This document shows, in pieces, positions 1 through 6,976 of a DNA stretch of 12,203 nucleotides; position 1 is the stretch's first letter; every line of letters starts with the position of its first letter. The notes beneath the pieces are model-generated. The model made no database searches and was not told where the DNA came from. It was given only the letters and a program-made list of their open reading frames with translations. Position numbers and translations under genes: made by a program. This stretch comes from a bacterium. Its GTDB lineage: Bacteria; BMS3Abin14. The DNA lies in the NCBI GenBank assembly GCA_029210545.1, contig JARGFV010000080.1, positions 1-12,203 of the forward strand. Reading direction: 5' to 3'.

Positions 1-71
1 AGCCCCCGTGAGGGAACCGAAAACCACGCTTTTCGGTTCCCGTTGAGCCAAAGTCTTACCCGGACTTTGGC
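1..71. repeat. Two-stem palindromic repeat, copy 1
   Basis: Stem A is a perfect 12-bp inverted repeat (12-23 with 30-41) around the 6-nt loop CCACGC. A short linker (GTTGA, 42-46) leads to stem B, a perfect 9-bp inverted repeat (47-55 with 63-71). Bases 6-56 are identical over 51 bp to 12149-12199 at the other end of the window, and the unit recurs in diverged form 82 bp downstream. No protein is encoded. It resembles REP-type intergenic palindromes or a structured RNA, but I do not recognise the family. The unit may extend left of the window. Confidence 0.85.
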
Positions 72-82
72 GATATTACAGT

Positions 83-156
83 AGCCTCCGTGAGGGAAGG
101 GGAAACCACGCTTTTCCCTTCCCGTGGAGCGAAAAGTCCCGGATTGGACTTTTTGC
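83..156. repeat. Two-stem palindromic repeat, copy 2 (diverged)
   Basis: This has the same layout as copy 1, shifted by 82 bp. Stem A pairs 94-105 with 112-123 and keeps the identical loop CCACGC (106-111). Stem B pairs 129-139 with 146-156 with one mismatch. Compared with copy 1, two stem-A pairs are swapped from C-G to G-C on both arms (99/118 and 100/117) and one A-T pair becomes G-T (102/115). The changes therefore preserve pairing. The linker is GTGGA instead of GTTGA. Confidence 0.8.
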
Positions 157-323
157 GACTCTATCAATGTTGGTGCTTTCTAATATTTTCTACTCTGTGC
201 AACTCTGTGGAGCGGCCTTCAGCCGGCCGCACTGTGGTTCGTTGATCCTTGCCTTGTTTAAAGGAACTGTTGTTACCCTTTACCTGTGACCTTTGAAAAT
301 GTCCTATTTACAAAGCCTTAATT
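157..323. other. Non-coding stretch with minor repeats
   Basis: No gene is visible. The stretch contains CTCTGTG-type low-complexity sequence (about 193-210) and a small GC hairpin (GCGGCC at 212-217 pairing with GGCCGC at 225-230). The remainder is unremarkable AT-richer spacer running up to the terminator of the minus-strand gene at 378-593. Confidence 0.5.
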
Positions 324-325
324 GC

Positions 326-354
326 AAAAAAAGCGAGGCCAGTGGCCTCGCTTT
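326..354 (-). terminator. Intrinsic terminator of the YdcH-family gene
   Basis: On the minus strand a perfect 11-bp stem (AAAGCGAGGCC, 330-340 with 344-354) and a 3-nt loop are followed by seven T residues (326-332). It lies 23 bp past the stop codon of the gene at 378-593, the expected place for its Rho-independent terminator. The paired A-run also gives partial function on the plus strand. Confidence 0.85.
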
Positions 355-377
355 GAGTAAGCCATTGGCTTGAAATT

Positions 378-593
378 TTATCTATACCTGGTAAGGATCC
401 TTTCCATCTTGTCTTTCCCCGCGAGCTTCTGCTTCTTGAGCGTCTCGATCTCGAAGTGCAGTTCCGTGGTGGGTGGTCTTTTCAAAAGTTCCTCGATCTT
501 TTCTTCGAAGGCCAGGTGATCTTCGTAAAGCGCCTTGAACTCCCCGTTCTCGGCACAGACCCTCTCGATCAGTTCATGGTCTCTGGTGGTCAT
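378..593 (-). CDS. YdcH/DUF465 family small protein
   Basis: This 71-residue protein is highly charged and almost entirely helical. It has the DUF465 (YdcH) pattern: a helix with FKALYEDHLAFEEKIEELLKR, a short loop (PPTTEL), then a second helix containing LKKQKLAGKDKM. Members usually have 60-80 residues, fold as a helical hairpin, and have no firmly established function. No signal peptide or membrane segment is seen. The ATG is supported by GGGAG 5 nt upstream. The gene is monocistronic, with a strong promoter (623-652) and an intrinsic terminator (326-354). The family assignment rests on sequence pattern and length. The role is unknown. Confidence 0.8.
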   Translation of the reverse strand: MTTRDHELIERVCAENGEFKALYEDHLAFEEKIEELLKRPPTTELHFEIETLKKQKLAGKDKMERILTRYR

Positions 594-622
594 GGTTCTC
601 CCTTGGAAAAAAAATAAGTTGG

Positions 623-652
623 ATTATAGGGTTATGGGGGTTTTAAAGTCAA
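623..652 (-). promoter_or_regulatory. Sigma-70-type promoter of the YdcH-family gene
   Basis: On the minus strand TTGACT (652-647) is followed after 18 bp by a perfect TATAAT (628-623). Transcription would start near 615-617 and give a leader of only about 22 nt before the ATG at 593. The -35 hexamer lies at the edge of a 17-bp perfect palindrome (648-691), which could act as an operator. Confidence 0.7.
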
Positions 653-691
653 GACCTGAAATCCGCGGGGGGTAGGATTTCAGGTCTTGAC
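648..691. repeat. Perfect 17-bp inverted repeat overlapping a promoter -35
   Basis: The left arm at 648-664 and the right arm at 675-691 are exact reverse complements (GTCAAGACCTGAAATCC), with a 10-nt G-rich spacer. Each arm ends outward in TTGAC. On the minus strand this is the -35 of the YdcH gene. On the plus strand it forms TTGACA at 687-692, but I see no convincing -10 after it. It may be an operator, a cruciform or part of a mobile palindrome. It is not a standard terminator because no T-run follows. Confidence 0.7.
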
Positions 692-926
692 AGCTGTATC
701 GGCGTAACGGTGTGTCGGGGTATCGGGGTAAAGCAGGTTTTTGCCTGCTGCGGTTAGTAATCGGTATTGAACATCGAAAATCAGAACCAAACCATGCCTC
801 ACACGGAGACACGGAAAAGATCAACTTCGGGGATTTGGGGTAATCTAAGCCTTATGGCGTAAAAGCCCGGGTTTCACCACAGGGTACACAGCGCGGTCTG
901 TTTTGACCGCATCACAGGGTAAATCA
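692..926. other. Non-coding spacer with degenerate CACAGGG/CACGGAG repeats
   Basis: No coding region is supported. Short degenerate motifs occur: CACACGGAGACACGG near 796-812, and CACAGGGTA at 878-886 and again at 913-921. Between the last two lies a small hairpin (GCGGTC 893-898 with GACCGC 905-910). TATCGGGG-like repeats lie near 697-730. These look like low-complexity intergenic debris. Confidence 0.4.
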
Positions 927-966
927 GTGAACCGCTCCCCGGCCTAAAGGCCGGGGAGCGGTTCAC
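927..966. repeat. Perfect 18-bp inverted repeat before the PAP2 gene
   Basis: Bases 927-944 and 949-966 are exact reverse complements with a TAAA loop. The stem is very GC-rich (GTGAACCGCTCCCCGGCC). It ends 6 bp before the first possible start of the plus-strand PAP2 reading frame and contributes that frame's upstream stop codon (TGA, 928-930). No T-run follows on either strand, so a canonical terminator is unlikely. Confidence 0.75.
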
Positions 967-972
967 TTCCAT

Positions 973-1470
973 GTGTTCGGCCTTGGCGGAGCCCTTGTTT
1001 TCAGTTCTCCCCGGTACCTCATCAGGGTCGTCAACGCTCTCGTCACTGCCAGTCTCGCCGGAACGATCATTTATTGGATCGTTCCGAGTTTAGGGCCCTA
1101 TTTCTATAGTGAGACCGCAGCTCTTTTCGACAGGATGCCTGACAACCCTCTTCTCAAGGAGATGCTTCTTCGCCAACTTCTCGCAACCATGGAATCTCCC
1201 GAGAACTTTCATGTGACCTTCGGCGGCGGGATCGCCGCGTTTCCAAGTCTACACATTACATTCAGCACCATCCTCCTCTTTTTCTTATGGAGCAAACATA
1301 GGATTCTGACCGTACTTCTGCTTTTCCCTTTCTCACAGCTCGTGGTTTCCACGGTCTATCTCGGATGGCACTATGCTTTCGATTCCCTTGGGGGGATAGT
1401 ACTGGCCTGGATAGTAATCACCCTGATCGAGTGTTTGGAGGTATCGAAGGCATCCATGAAGGAAAGCTGA
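973..1470 (+). pseudogene. PAP2-superfamily (AUR1/PAP2_3-like) phosphatase, probably 5'-truncated
   Basis: The 165-residue product keeps the C-terminal half of an integral-membrane PAP2 enzyme. FPSLH (residues 90-94) is the second phosphatase motif, and LGWHYAFDSLGG (about 130-141) is the third, with H133 and D137 as candidate catalytic residues. Hydrophobic segments lie near 15-37, 95-106, 111-128 and 138-153. PAP2_3/AUR1-like proteins normally have a longer N-terminus with additional membrane helices. Here the frame opens at GTG 973, right after an 18-bp palindrome that supplies the upstream stop. No convincing ribosome site exists except GGGGAG inside the palindrome stem. The GC content looks lower (near 50%) than the neighbours. 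I infer a truncated or decaying gene for a lipid-phosphate phosphatase or phosphotransferase. An intact short protein cannot be excluded. Confidence 0.65.
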
Positions 1471-1499
1471 TCGATGCCCTGGCGGGATCAGCTTTCCTT
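1459..1499. repeat. 14-bp inverted repeat joining two convergent gene ends
   Basis: AAGGAAAGCTGATC (1459-1472) and its exact reverse complement (1486-1499) flank a 13-nt spacer. Each arm contains the last codons and TGA stop of one of two convergent genes, so both proteins end in Lys-Glu-Ser. It may serve as a bidirectional 3'-end structure, although it lacks a T-tract. Confidence 0.75.
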
Positions 1500-2603
1500 G
1501 AATGTATCCTCGAAAAACTCTTCCAGCTTCACATCCAGATCGTCGTCCGGATTGCCGGCCGACTGCGGTTCAGGATCCGGCAGCGGCGCGCCATCGCCCT
1601 GGAACCCGGTCATGTCCGGCACGGGGGGAACGTCGAAGGAGTACTCCGCCACCTCCGAAGCATCTCCTTGGCCGGCTGAATCCCCTGCCTGGATGAGCTC
1701 TTCCGGGATGACATCATCGGGACGGACCCCCGCCGGTGACCAGTCAGCCGGGACATCCATGGCGGGAATGCCGGACTGGGCGTCCAGCCTGGCGTCAAAC
1801 CCGAGGTCGGAGGCCATCTCCTGTACGATGGAATCGTCGATGATCCTCTGCCTCATGAGAAACCCCTGGAACAGGGCGTTGTCGCACAGGACGTTGATCT
1901 TCCTGGGGAACCCGTCCGAGTAACGATAAATACGCCTGAGGGCCGTGTCGGTGAAGACGGGGTCCCTGGTGCCGGCGATGGCCATCCGATGCACGACGTA
2001 GGCCTTGGTGGCCTCCTCGGTAAGGGTGGACAGGCGGATCTTCATGGCCACCCGCTGCAGAAGGGGCGGGTCGAGGGCCATGACATCCTCGATCTCGGGC
2101 AGGCCGAAAAAGACGAAAGTGATGAGCTTGTGGGCCGTCACCTCCAGGTTAAGAAGGCCGCGGAACTCTTCCATGAGTTCCCGGGTGTTGAGCATCTGGG
2201 CCTCGTCGATGAGGACCACAGCCTTCTTTCCCATCTCGTGGAGGTGGATGAGCTTGCGGTACAGCTGGCCGATAATCTGGAGCTTTTCCGTGGCGGGGTT
2301 TTCGATACCGAGCTGCTGGGCGATGCGCCTGAGGAGCCACTCCTGGGATATCTCCGAGTGGAGGATGACGAGAAGGGCCGATTCGTAGGCTTCCGAGGGA
2401 AGACCGTCGAGGACCTTCCTCGCCAGGGTTGTCTTGCCGGTGCCGATGTCGCCCACCACAACGGCAAGCCCCTTCATGGTCTCGGCCACGTACATGATCC
2501 GTGTCAGGGCCCTGGCATGCTGGGCGCTATTGTAGTAGAAACGCTCATTCGGGGCGTTGGAAAAGGGCTCTATCTGGAGGCCGTAAAAATCGAGGTAGCT
2601 CAT
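1488..2603 (-). CDS. ExeA/GspA-like AAA ATPase with acidic C-terminal tail
   Basis: The 371-residue protein begins with the signature of the ExeA/GspA ATPase family (YLDFYGLQIEPFSNAP). It has Walker A GDIGTGKTT (residues 51-59), Walker B VVLIDEAQ (129-136) and an AAA-type lid region (about 215-255). ExeA-family ATPases help assemble secretin or envelope machinery, and related proteins occur in exopolysaccharide loci. This one lacks an obvious membrane helix or peptidoglycan-binding domain. Instead residues about 265-371 are acidic, Pro-rich and probably disordered, ending in LEEFFEDTFKES. The ATG at 2603 has AGGAG 5 nt upstream. It lies downstream of the large TPR gene but beyond a terminator, so it probably has its own promoter or depends on read-through. 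A role in pilus or secretion assembly is inference; the ATPase assignment is firm. Confidence 0.85.
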   Translation of the reverse strand: MSYLDFYGLQIEPFSNAPNERFYYNSAQHARALTRIMYVAETMKGLAVVVGDIGTGKTTLARKVLDGLPSEAYESALLVILHSEISQEWLLRRIAQQLGIENPATEKLQIIGQLYRKLIHLHEMGKKAVVLIDEAQMLNTRELMEEFRGLLNLEVTAHKLITFVFFGLPEIEDVMALDPPLLQRVAMKIRLSTLTEEATKAYVVHRMAIAGTRDPVFTDTALRRIYRYSDGFPRKINVLCDNALFQGFLMRQRIIDDSIVQEMASDLGFDARLDAQSGIPAMDVPADWSPAGVRPDDVIPEELIQAGDSAGQGDASEVAEYSFDVPPVPDMTGFQGDGAPLPDPEPQSAGNPDDDLDVKLEEFFEDTFKES

Positions 2604-2710
2604 TTTCTCCTCTAGTCCCGCCCGTGAAGGAGCGGGTTCCGATCAAGTGGTAACCCTTTTTTGAACCTTTATTATTCCTTCAGTCAGTTTCCCGGCGCGG
2701 ACCTCTCGGG

Positions 2711-2757
2711 AAAAATAGCTATAAAACCGCCATGGTGTCCGAATGGCGGTTTTATAG
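2711..2757 (-). terminator. Intrinsic terminator overlapping the TPR gene stop codon
   Basis: A perfect 15-bp stem (CTATAAAACCGCCAT, 2719-2733 with 2743-2757) with a 9-nt loop is followed on the minus strand by five T residues (2715-2711). The stop codon of the 923-residue TPR protein (2752-2754) lies inside the first arm. It would separate transcription of the TPR gene from the ATPase gene downstream. Confidence 0.7.
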
Positions 2758-5523
2758 ATAGGAGATCCTGTCTTTCTTGGGTTTACCGGGATCGTCACCG
2801 GTCTCGCCCGCCGTTTCCCTGGCCATCTCCTCAACCTCCCTGATGAGATCGGAGAGCATGTCGTCCATGCCGCCGTCCAGGGGCATGTCAGCCTCGACTT
2901 CGTCTTCAGCCTCTTCCACAAGGTGGGATTTTACCCTTTCGATAGCCTCGCCGATCCGCTCGAAGGTGGGATCCTTGGCCTGGACCTCCTCGTAGGCGGC
3001 AACAGCCTCGGGCCACGCCTTTTTACGCTCCAGGGTCTCTCCCATCTGGTAGAACAAGCCAGTCCTGGTAGACACTTCCGAGATGTCGATCGCCTTCTGG
3101 ATCGCCTTCACAGCGGAATCCAGATCCTTCTTTTCCACAAAACACATGGCCATCAGGCTGAGGCTGTCCTGGGCAAGGTCAGGGTCCCTGCTGCTGATCT
3201 CGAACTCCCTGAGGGCATCGTCGGAAAGCCCCATGTCCTTGTAGGCGATCCCCAGGTTGTAATGGGTCTCGTACTCCTCGTCTCCAAGAGTCTCAGCGAT
3301 CCCTTTCTTGAACTGGGAAAAGATCTCCTCGAAGGTGATACCGCCGCCGTCTGAAACCGTCTCCGCCGGGGCCTGGAACTCATCGGCAAGCTCCGTCCGC
3401 AGTTCCTCGGCAAGGTCCAGGAAACCTCCGGCGCCTTCTGTTTCCGAGTCCTCGACGATGAGTCTCCCTTTCACCTCACGGGCATCACCAGGCAGCACCC
3501 GTGTACCGGCGGCCGGCACCTTTTGTGCGGGGGCAGCCGGGGATTCGGGCACAGGAGGCGCCCCGGTAACAGGCGGAGCAGATCCTTGCGAAGGGGCCTC
3601 GACCCCTTCAATGGCAGCCGCCGCAGCCGCATGGCCGGGAGAGCGCTTGAGAATCGACTGGTAGATGCGGTGAGCCTCATCCTCGAGACCTTGGGACATG
3701 TAGAAATCGGCTTCCTCCATGTCCTCCGCAAAGGGGTCATGCCCTTCCCTGGCCCCGGGTTCTGAAACCGGCTGTGCTTCCGGAGGTTGAGCGAGGGTTT
3801 CATCAGGGAGTTTGACGGACTCTTCTAACCCGGGGACTTGCCCGGTGGCCGCATCGGCAGGCGCAGGCGCTCCCGAGGCGGCGGCCTCGATCCGTTCAAG
3901 GACCCTTGGGTCGTCCGGGGCCTTGGCCCTGGCGCTTTCAAGGATCTCCATGACCTTATCCGTCAGCCCGTAACGTTCGTAGACCTCGGCCTCGGCGAGA
4001 AGTTCGTCGACGGTCATCTCCTCTTCAGGGGAGGCTTCGGGCTCAAAAGCAGAAACACCCGGTTCCCCTGGAGCGAGGTCCCCGCCGCCTTCAGCGACCA
4101 GTTCCACCTCGTCGTCGAAATCTTCCAGAACGATATCAGGGATGGAATCGATCTCTTCTTCAGAGATCACCTCCACCGACTCGATATCGTCAAACTCAAG
4201 TTCCTGGCCATCATCGAGATCGATGGCCTCGATCTCCTCTTCTTCGCTGATCTCCATCCCCTCTTCGACATCCGTGCCTTCTTCGGAGATCAGTTCCAGA
4301 TCCTCTATCTCGGTCAGTTCTTCAAGTTCCGCTGCCCCGAGCTCCACCGGCGCCTCACCAGGACCCGCGCTGTCAACAGCCGCCGATAGTGCCTCGAGAT
4401 CGCCGGCCTGCACCCTCGCCAGGTACCCCTTGGCCTCCTCGTTGAGAGGATCGAGTTGGCTCACCTTCTCGAAGGCCTTGCAGGCACCCTTCGCATCCCT
4501 GCTCTGTACCAGGGACCTTCCCAGGAGCAGCAGGTTCTTGATCTGTCCTACCCTGTCATTCCTGGCCTCGGCAACGCAAATGAGGCCCTTGATGGCCCTG
4601 ATCTCCCCCGGCACGACCATCATGATCTGCCGGTAGAACGCCTCGGACTCGTCCAACTCCCCGTTGCGCAGGTGTGACTGGGCAACGAAAAGGTACTCCC
4701 TCATGACCCCTTCCAGCTCTCCCGACTTGAGGAACAGCTGCAGCGATTGCGCGATCATCTGTTCGCCGCCGGAATTGTTTCCCAGCTGGAAGTGGATCCG
4801 CCCGAGGAGAAGCGCCATGCGGGGATCGTCGGGCTCCACTGCCAGAATGGCCTCGATCTCCTTCCGGGCCTCCTTGAACTGGCCGCTCTCCAGATAATGG
4901 GCGCACAGCTCCTTGCGAACCGCCGTGTTGTCGGGGTTGAGGCCCGTGATCTTCTCGAAGAGCTGGGAAGCCCGATCGTGGAAACCACGGCGGCTCAAGG
5001 TGGTGGCGGCCTTGGCGAAGGCTTCGGCTGCCTCCTGCTTGCGGCCCTTCCTGGCCAGGGTCTCACCCAGCCGGACCTGGAAACCCAGGTTCTCCGGGTC
5101 CATGTTGACCATGAGCTGCAGGACCTCGATCTGCTTGCCTTCGTCGCTCCTCTTCTCGTAGATCTGGAAAAGATTCTCCAGCTGGGACAGGGCTTCAGCC
5201 TCGAGCCCCTGGCTCTTGTACAGCTCGGCCAGCTTGTCGTAGGTCGACAGCAGCTCGGGATCGAGCCTGAGGATTGTCTTGTAAACGGCAATGGCCTTGG
5301 GGGTGAAATCCTGCTGGATATACCTGGTGGCGACTTTCTCGTAATTTTGAACCGCTTCGGACTTGCGGCCTGCGCGGGCCTGCAGGTCGGCCAGCCTGAG
5401 GGTGAGCCTCTGGTCCCTCGGATCGACCTCCACCAGGTTCTGGAAGGTTTTTATCGCCTTGTCCAGGTTGCCCTTGGAAAGGTGTTTCTGGGCAACCTTG
5501 AGCAGTTTTGCTTTATCAGTCAT
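2752..5523 (-). CDS. Large acidic TPR-repeat protein
   Basis: This 923-residue protein has no signal peptide or membrane segment, so it is predicted to be cytoplasmic. Tetratricopeptide repeats fill residues 1-375 (units of the form KAIKTFQNLVEVDP and KAIAVYKTILRLDP). A very acidic linker follows (about 399-480). Two isolated TPR-like modules (about 505-548 and 602-640) resemble those at the C-terminus of FimV-type proteins, with a Pro/Ala-rich spacer after them. A second TPR block (about 730-870) starts at TFEEIFSQFKKGI, then YNLGIAYKDMGL. The end is acidic with a basic tip. Such proteins act as scaffolds; no enzyme motif is visible. The ATG at 5523 has a weak GGGGA ribosome site. It sits 100 bp after accC and before the ExeA-like ATPase. 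A link to envelope machinery or cell polarity is inference. Confidence 0.85.
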   Translation of the reverse strand: MTDKAKLLKVAQKHLSKGNLDKAIKTFQNLVEVDPRDQRLTLRLADLQARAGRKSEAVQNYEKVATRYIQQDFTPKAIAVYKTILRLDPELLSTYDKLAELYKSQGLEAEALSQLENLFQIYEKRSDEGKQIEVLQLMVNMDPENLGFQVRLGETLARKGRKQEAAEAFAKAATTLSRRGFHDRASQLFEKITGLNPDNTAVRKELCAHYLESGQFKEARKEIEAILAVEPDDPRMALLLGRIHFQLGNNSGGEQMIAQSLQLFLKSGELEGVMREYLFVAQSHLRNGELDESEAFYRQIMMVVPGEIRAIKGLICVAEARNDRVGQIKNLLLLGRSLVQSRDAKGACKAFEKVSQLDPLNEEAKGYLARVQAGDLEALSAAVDSAGPGEAPVELGAAELEELTEIEDLELISEEGTDVEEGMEISEEEEIEAIDLDDGQELEFDDIESVEVISEEEIDSIPDIVLEDFDDEVELVAEGGGDLAPGEPGVSAFEPEASPEEEMTVDELLAEAEVYERYGLTDKVMEILESARAKAPDDPRVLERIEAAASGAPAPADAATGQVPGLEESVKLPDETLAQPPEAQPVSEPGAREGHDPFAEDMEEADFYMSQGLEDEAHRIYQSILKRSPGHAAAAAAIEGVEAPSQGSAPPVTGAPPVPESPAAPAQKVPAAGTRVLPGDAREVKGRLIVEDSETEGAGGFLDLAEELRTELADEFQAPAETVSDGGGITFEEIFSQFKKGIAETLGDEEYETHYNLGIAYKDMGLSDDALREFEISSRDPDLAQDSLSLMAMCFVEKKDLDSAVKAIQKAIDISEVSTRTGLFYQMGETLERKKAWPEAVAAYEEVQAKDPTFERIGEAIERVKSHLVEEAEDEVEADMPLDGGMDDMLSDLIREVEEMARETAGETGDDPGKPKKDRISYL

Positions 5524-5565
5524 TCAAATAATCCCCGACCTCACCGGATAAAAAAATAAAATGAA

Positions 5566-5594
5566 ACGATAACACACATGCAGTTTTCCGTTAA
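5566..5594 (-). promoter_or_regulatory. Possible promoter of the large TPR gene
   Basis: On the minus strand TTAACG (5594-5589), a 17-bp spacer and TATCGT (5571-5566) each match four of six consensus bases. It lies in the 100-bp gap between accC and the TPR gene. An AT-rich T-run (about 5551-5559) follows before the start codon. This is a weak call. Confidence 0.3.
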
Positions 5595-5616
5595 CAGTGA
5601 ACTGTGAACAGTGAAC
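5593..5616. repeat. Short direct repeat AACAGTGAAC
   Basis: The 10-mer AACAGTGAAC occurs at 5593-5602 and again at 5607-5616, immediately downstream of the accC stop codon. It resembles the simple (GTGAACA)n runs seen in intergenic regions of many environmental genomes. No function is apparent. Confidence 0.5.
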
Positions 5617-5623
5617 CAACCCT

Positions 5624-6976
5624 CTATTTCTTCATCGTCTCCATGAAATCGGTCCCGTACTCACCCTTGCGGAACTTCATGGTGGCCAGTATCCGCTGGT
5701 GGAGGGGAAGGGTGGTCTTGATCCCCTCGATGACGAACTCTTCCAGGGCGCGCTGCATCCTTGCCAGGGCCTCTTCACGGTCCCGTCCGTGGGCGATGAG
5801 CTTGGCGATCATGGAATCGTAATGGGGTGTGATATAGTAGTGCTGGAACGCCGCGGAATCCACCCGGATCCCCGGGCCGCCGGGGGCATAATAGAAGGAA
5901 ATGGTACCGGGGTTTGGCCTGTGGTCCACCGGATCTTCCGCGTTGATACGGCACTCGATGGCGTGCCCCTGGATCTTCACGTCCTCCTGTGAAATCCCCA
6001 GCGGGTGCCCGGCACTGATCCGGATCTGCTCCTTGACGAGGTCGATACCTGTCACCATCTCTGTGACCGGGTGCTCTACCTGGATCCGGGTGTTCATCTC
6101 CATGAAGTAGAAGTTCCCCTCGGCATCCAGCAGGAACTCCACCGTCCCGGCGTTGAGATAGCCTGCCTCGCGGGTCAGGGATGTCGCTGCCTCACCCATG
6201 CGGGCCCTCAGCTCGTCGGTCATGGCCGGGGAGGGTGCCTCCTCGATGAGTTTCTGGTATCGCCGCTGGATGCTGCAGTCCCTTTCGCCAAGGTGGACGA
6301 CCTTTCCGAAGCTGTCCGCGAGCACCTGGATCTCCACGTGACGGGGAGACTGGATGAACTTTTCCACGTAGACTTCCGGATCGTTGAACGCCGTACCCGC
6401 CTCGGCCTGGGCCATGGAAAAAGATGTCCTGAAAGAGGCTTCGGAGTGGACGACCCTGATCCCCCTGCCTCCTCCGCCCGAGGCAGCCTTGATGATCACC
6501 GGGAAACCAAGCTGCTTTGCCCCCTCGAGGGCCACTTCAGGGTCGCTCACCCCCTCCACCCCCCCCGGGGGTATGGGGACACCGGCCCTCACGGCGAGGT
6601 TGCGGGCCTGGATCTTGTTCCCCATAAGCCTGATGTGATTCGAACGGGGACCGATAAAGGTGATCCCGCTGGCCTCGCAGACCTCTGCGAATTCAGGGTT
6701 TTCGGCCAGGAAGCCGTACCCCGGGTGGATCGCCTCGCAATCCGACACCTCGGCAGCGCTCACGACCGCCGGGATGTTGAGGTAGCTCTGGATGGGGTTT
6801 GCCGGGCCGATGCAGATACTCTCGTCCGCGAACCGCGTGTGGAGAGCGTCCTTGTCGGCTTCGGAAAACACGGCTACCGTCCTGATGCCCAGTTCCCTGC
6901 AGGCGCGGATCACCCTGAGGGCGATCTCACCCCTGTTGGCGATCAGGATCTTGGAGAAAAGTCTCGACTTGCTCAC
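5624..6976 (-). CDS. accC: Acetyl-CoA carboxylase, biotin carboxylase subunit
   Basis: AccC carries out the ATP- and bicarbonate-dependent carboxylation of the biotin on AccB, the first half-reaction of acetyl-CoA carboxylase, in the cytoplasm. From the GTG at 6976 the protein is 450 residues, close to the 449 of E. coli. It begins [11 protein letters not shown], the conserved start of the family. ATP-grasp features are K163 and the glycine loop ASGGGGRG (165-172), HVEIQVLAD (213-221), and the active-site strand [12 protein letters not shown] (292-303) with E280, E293, N295 and R297. The frame stays open upstream to 7105, but that extension only overlaps accB and is not conserved-looking. GTG overlaps the accB stop by 4 nt (GTGA) and has no clear Shine-Dalgarno, which suggests translational coupling. 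accA and accD are not in the window. Confidence 0.97.
   Translation of the reverse strand: MSKSRLFSKILIANRGEIALRVIRACRELGIRTVAVFSEADKDALHTRFADESICIGPANPIQSYLNIPAVVSAAEVSDCEAIHPGYGFLAENPEFAEVCEASGITFIGPRSNHIRLMGNKIQARNLAVRAGVPIPPGGVEGVSDPEVALEGAKQLGFPVIIKAASGGGGRGIRVVHSEASFRTSFSMAQAEAGTAFNDPEVYVEKFIQSPRHVEIQVLADSFGKVVHLGERDCSIQRRYQKLIEEAPSPAMTDELRARMGEAATSLTREAGYLNAGTVEFLLDAEGNFYFMEMNTRIQVEHPVTEMVTGIDLVKEQIRISAGHPLGISQEDVKIQGHAIECRINAEDPVDHRPNPGTISFYYAPGGPGIRVDSAAFQHYYITPHYDSMIAKLIAHGRDREEALARMQRALEEFVIEGIKTTLPLHQRILATMKFRKGEYGTDFMETMKK

Noticed and set aside
1-160. CRISPR array or integron attC sites
   Set aside because: The units are long self-complementary hairpins without unique spacers of constant length. 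A GTTGAGC match to the attC core has no partner RYYYAAC site, and no integrase or cas gene is present.
624-824. A 66-codon minus-strand frame upstream of the YdcH gene
   Set aside because: It runs through the 17-bp palindrome and low-complexity spacer, covers the promoter, and its translation has no recognisable pattern.
1989-2615. A 208-codon plus-strand open frame antisense to the ExeA-like ATPase
   Set aside because: It is a shadow of a gene with clear Walker motifs, and its translation shows no domain.
4747-5559. A 270-codon plus-strand open frame antisense to the large TPR gene
   Set aside because: The leucine/glycine-rich translation is explained by reversed TPR codons. No ribosome site or domain supports it.
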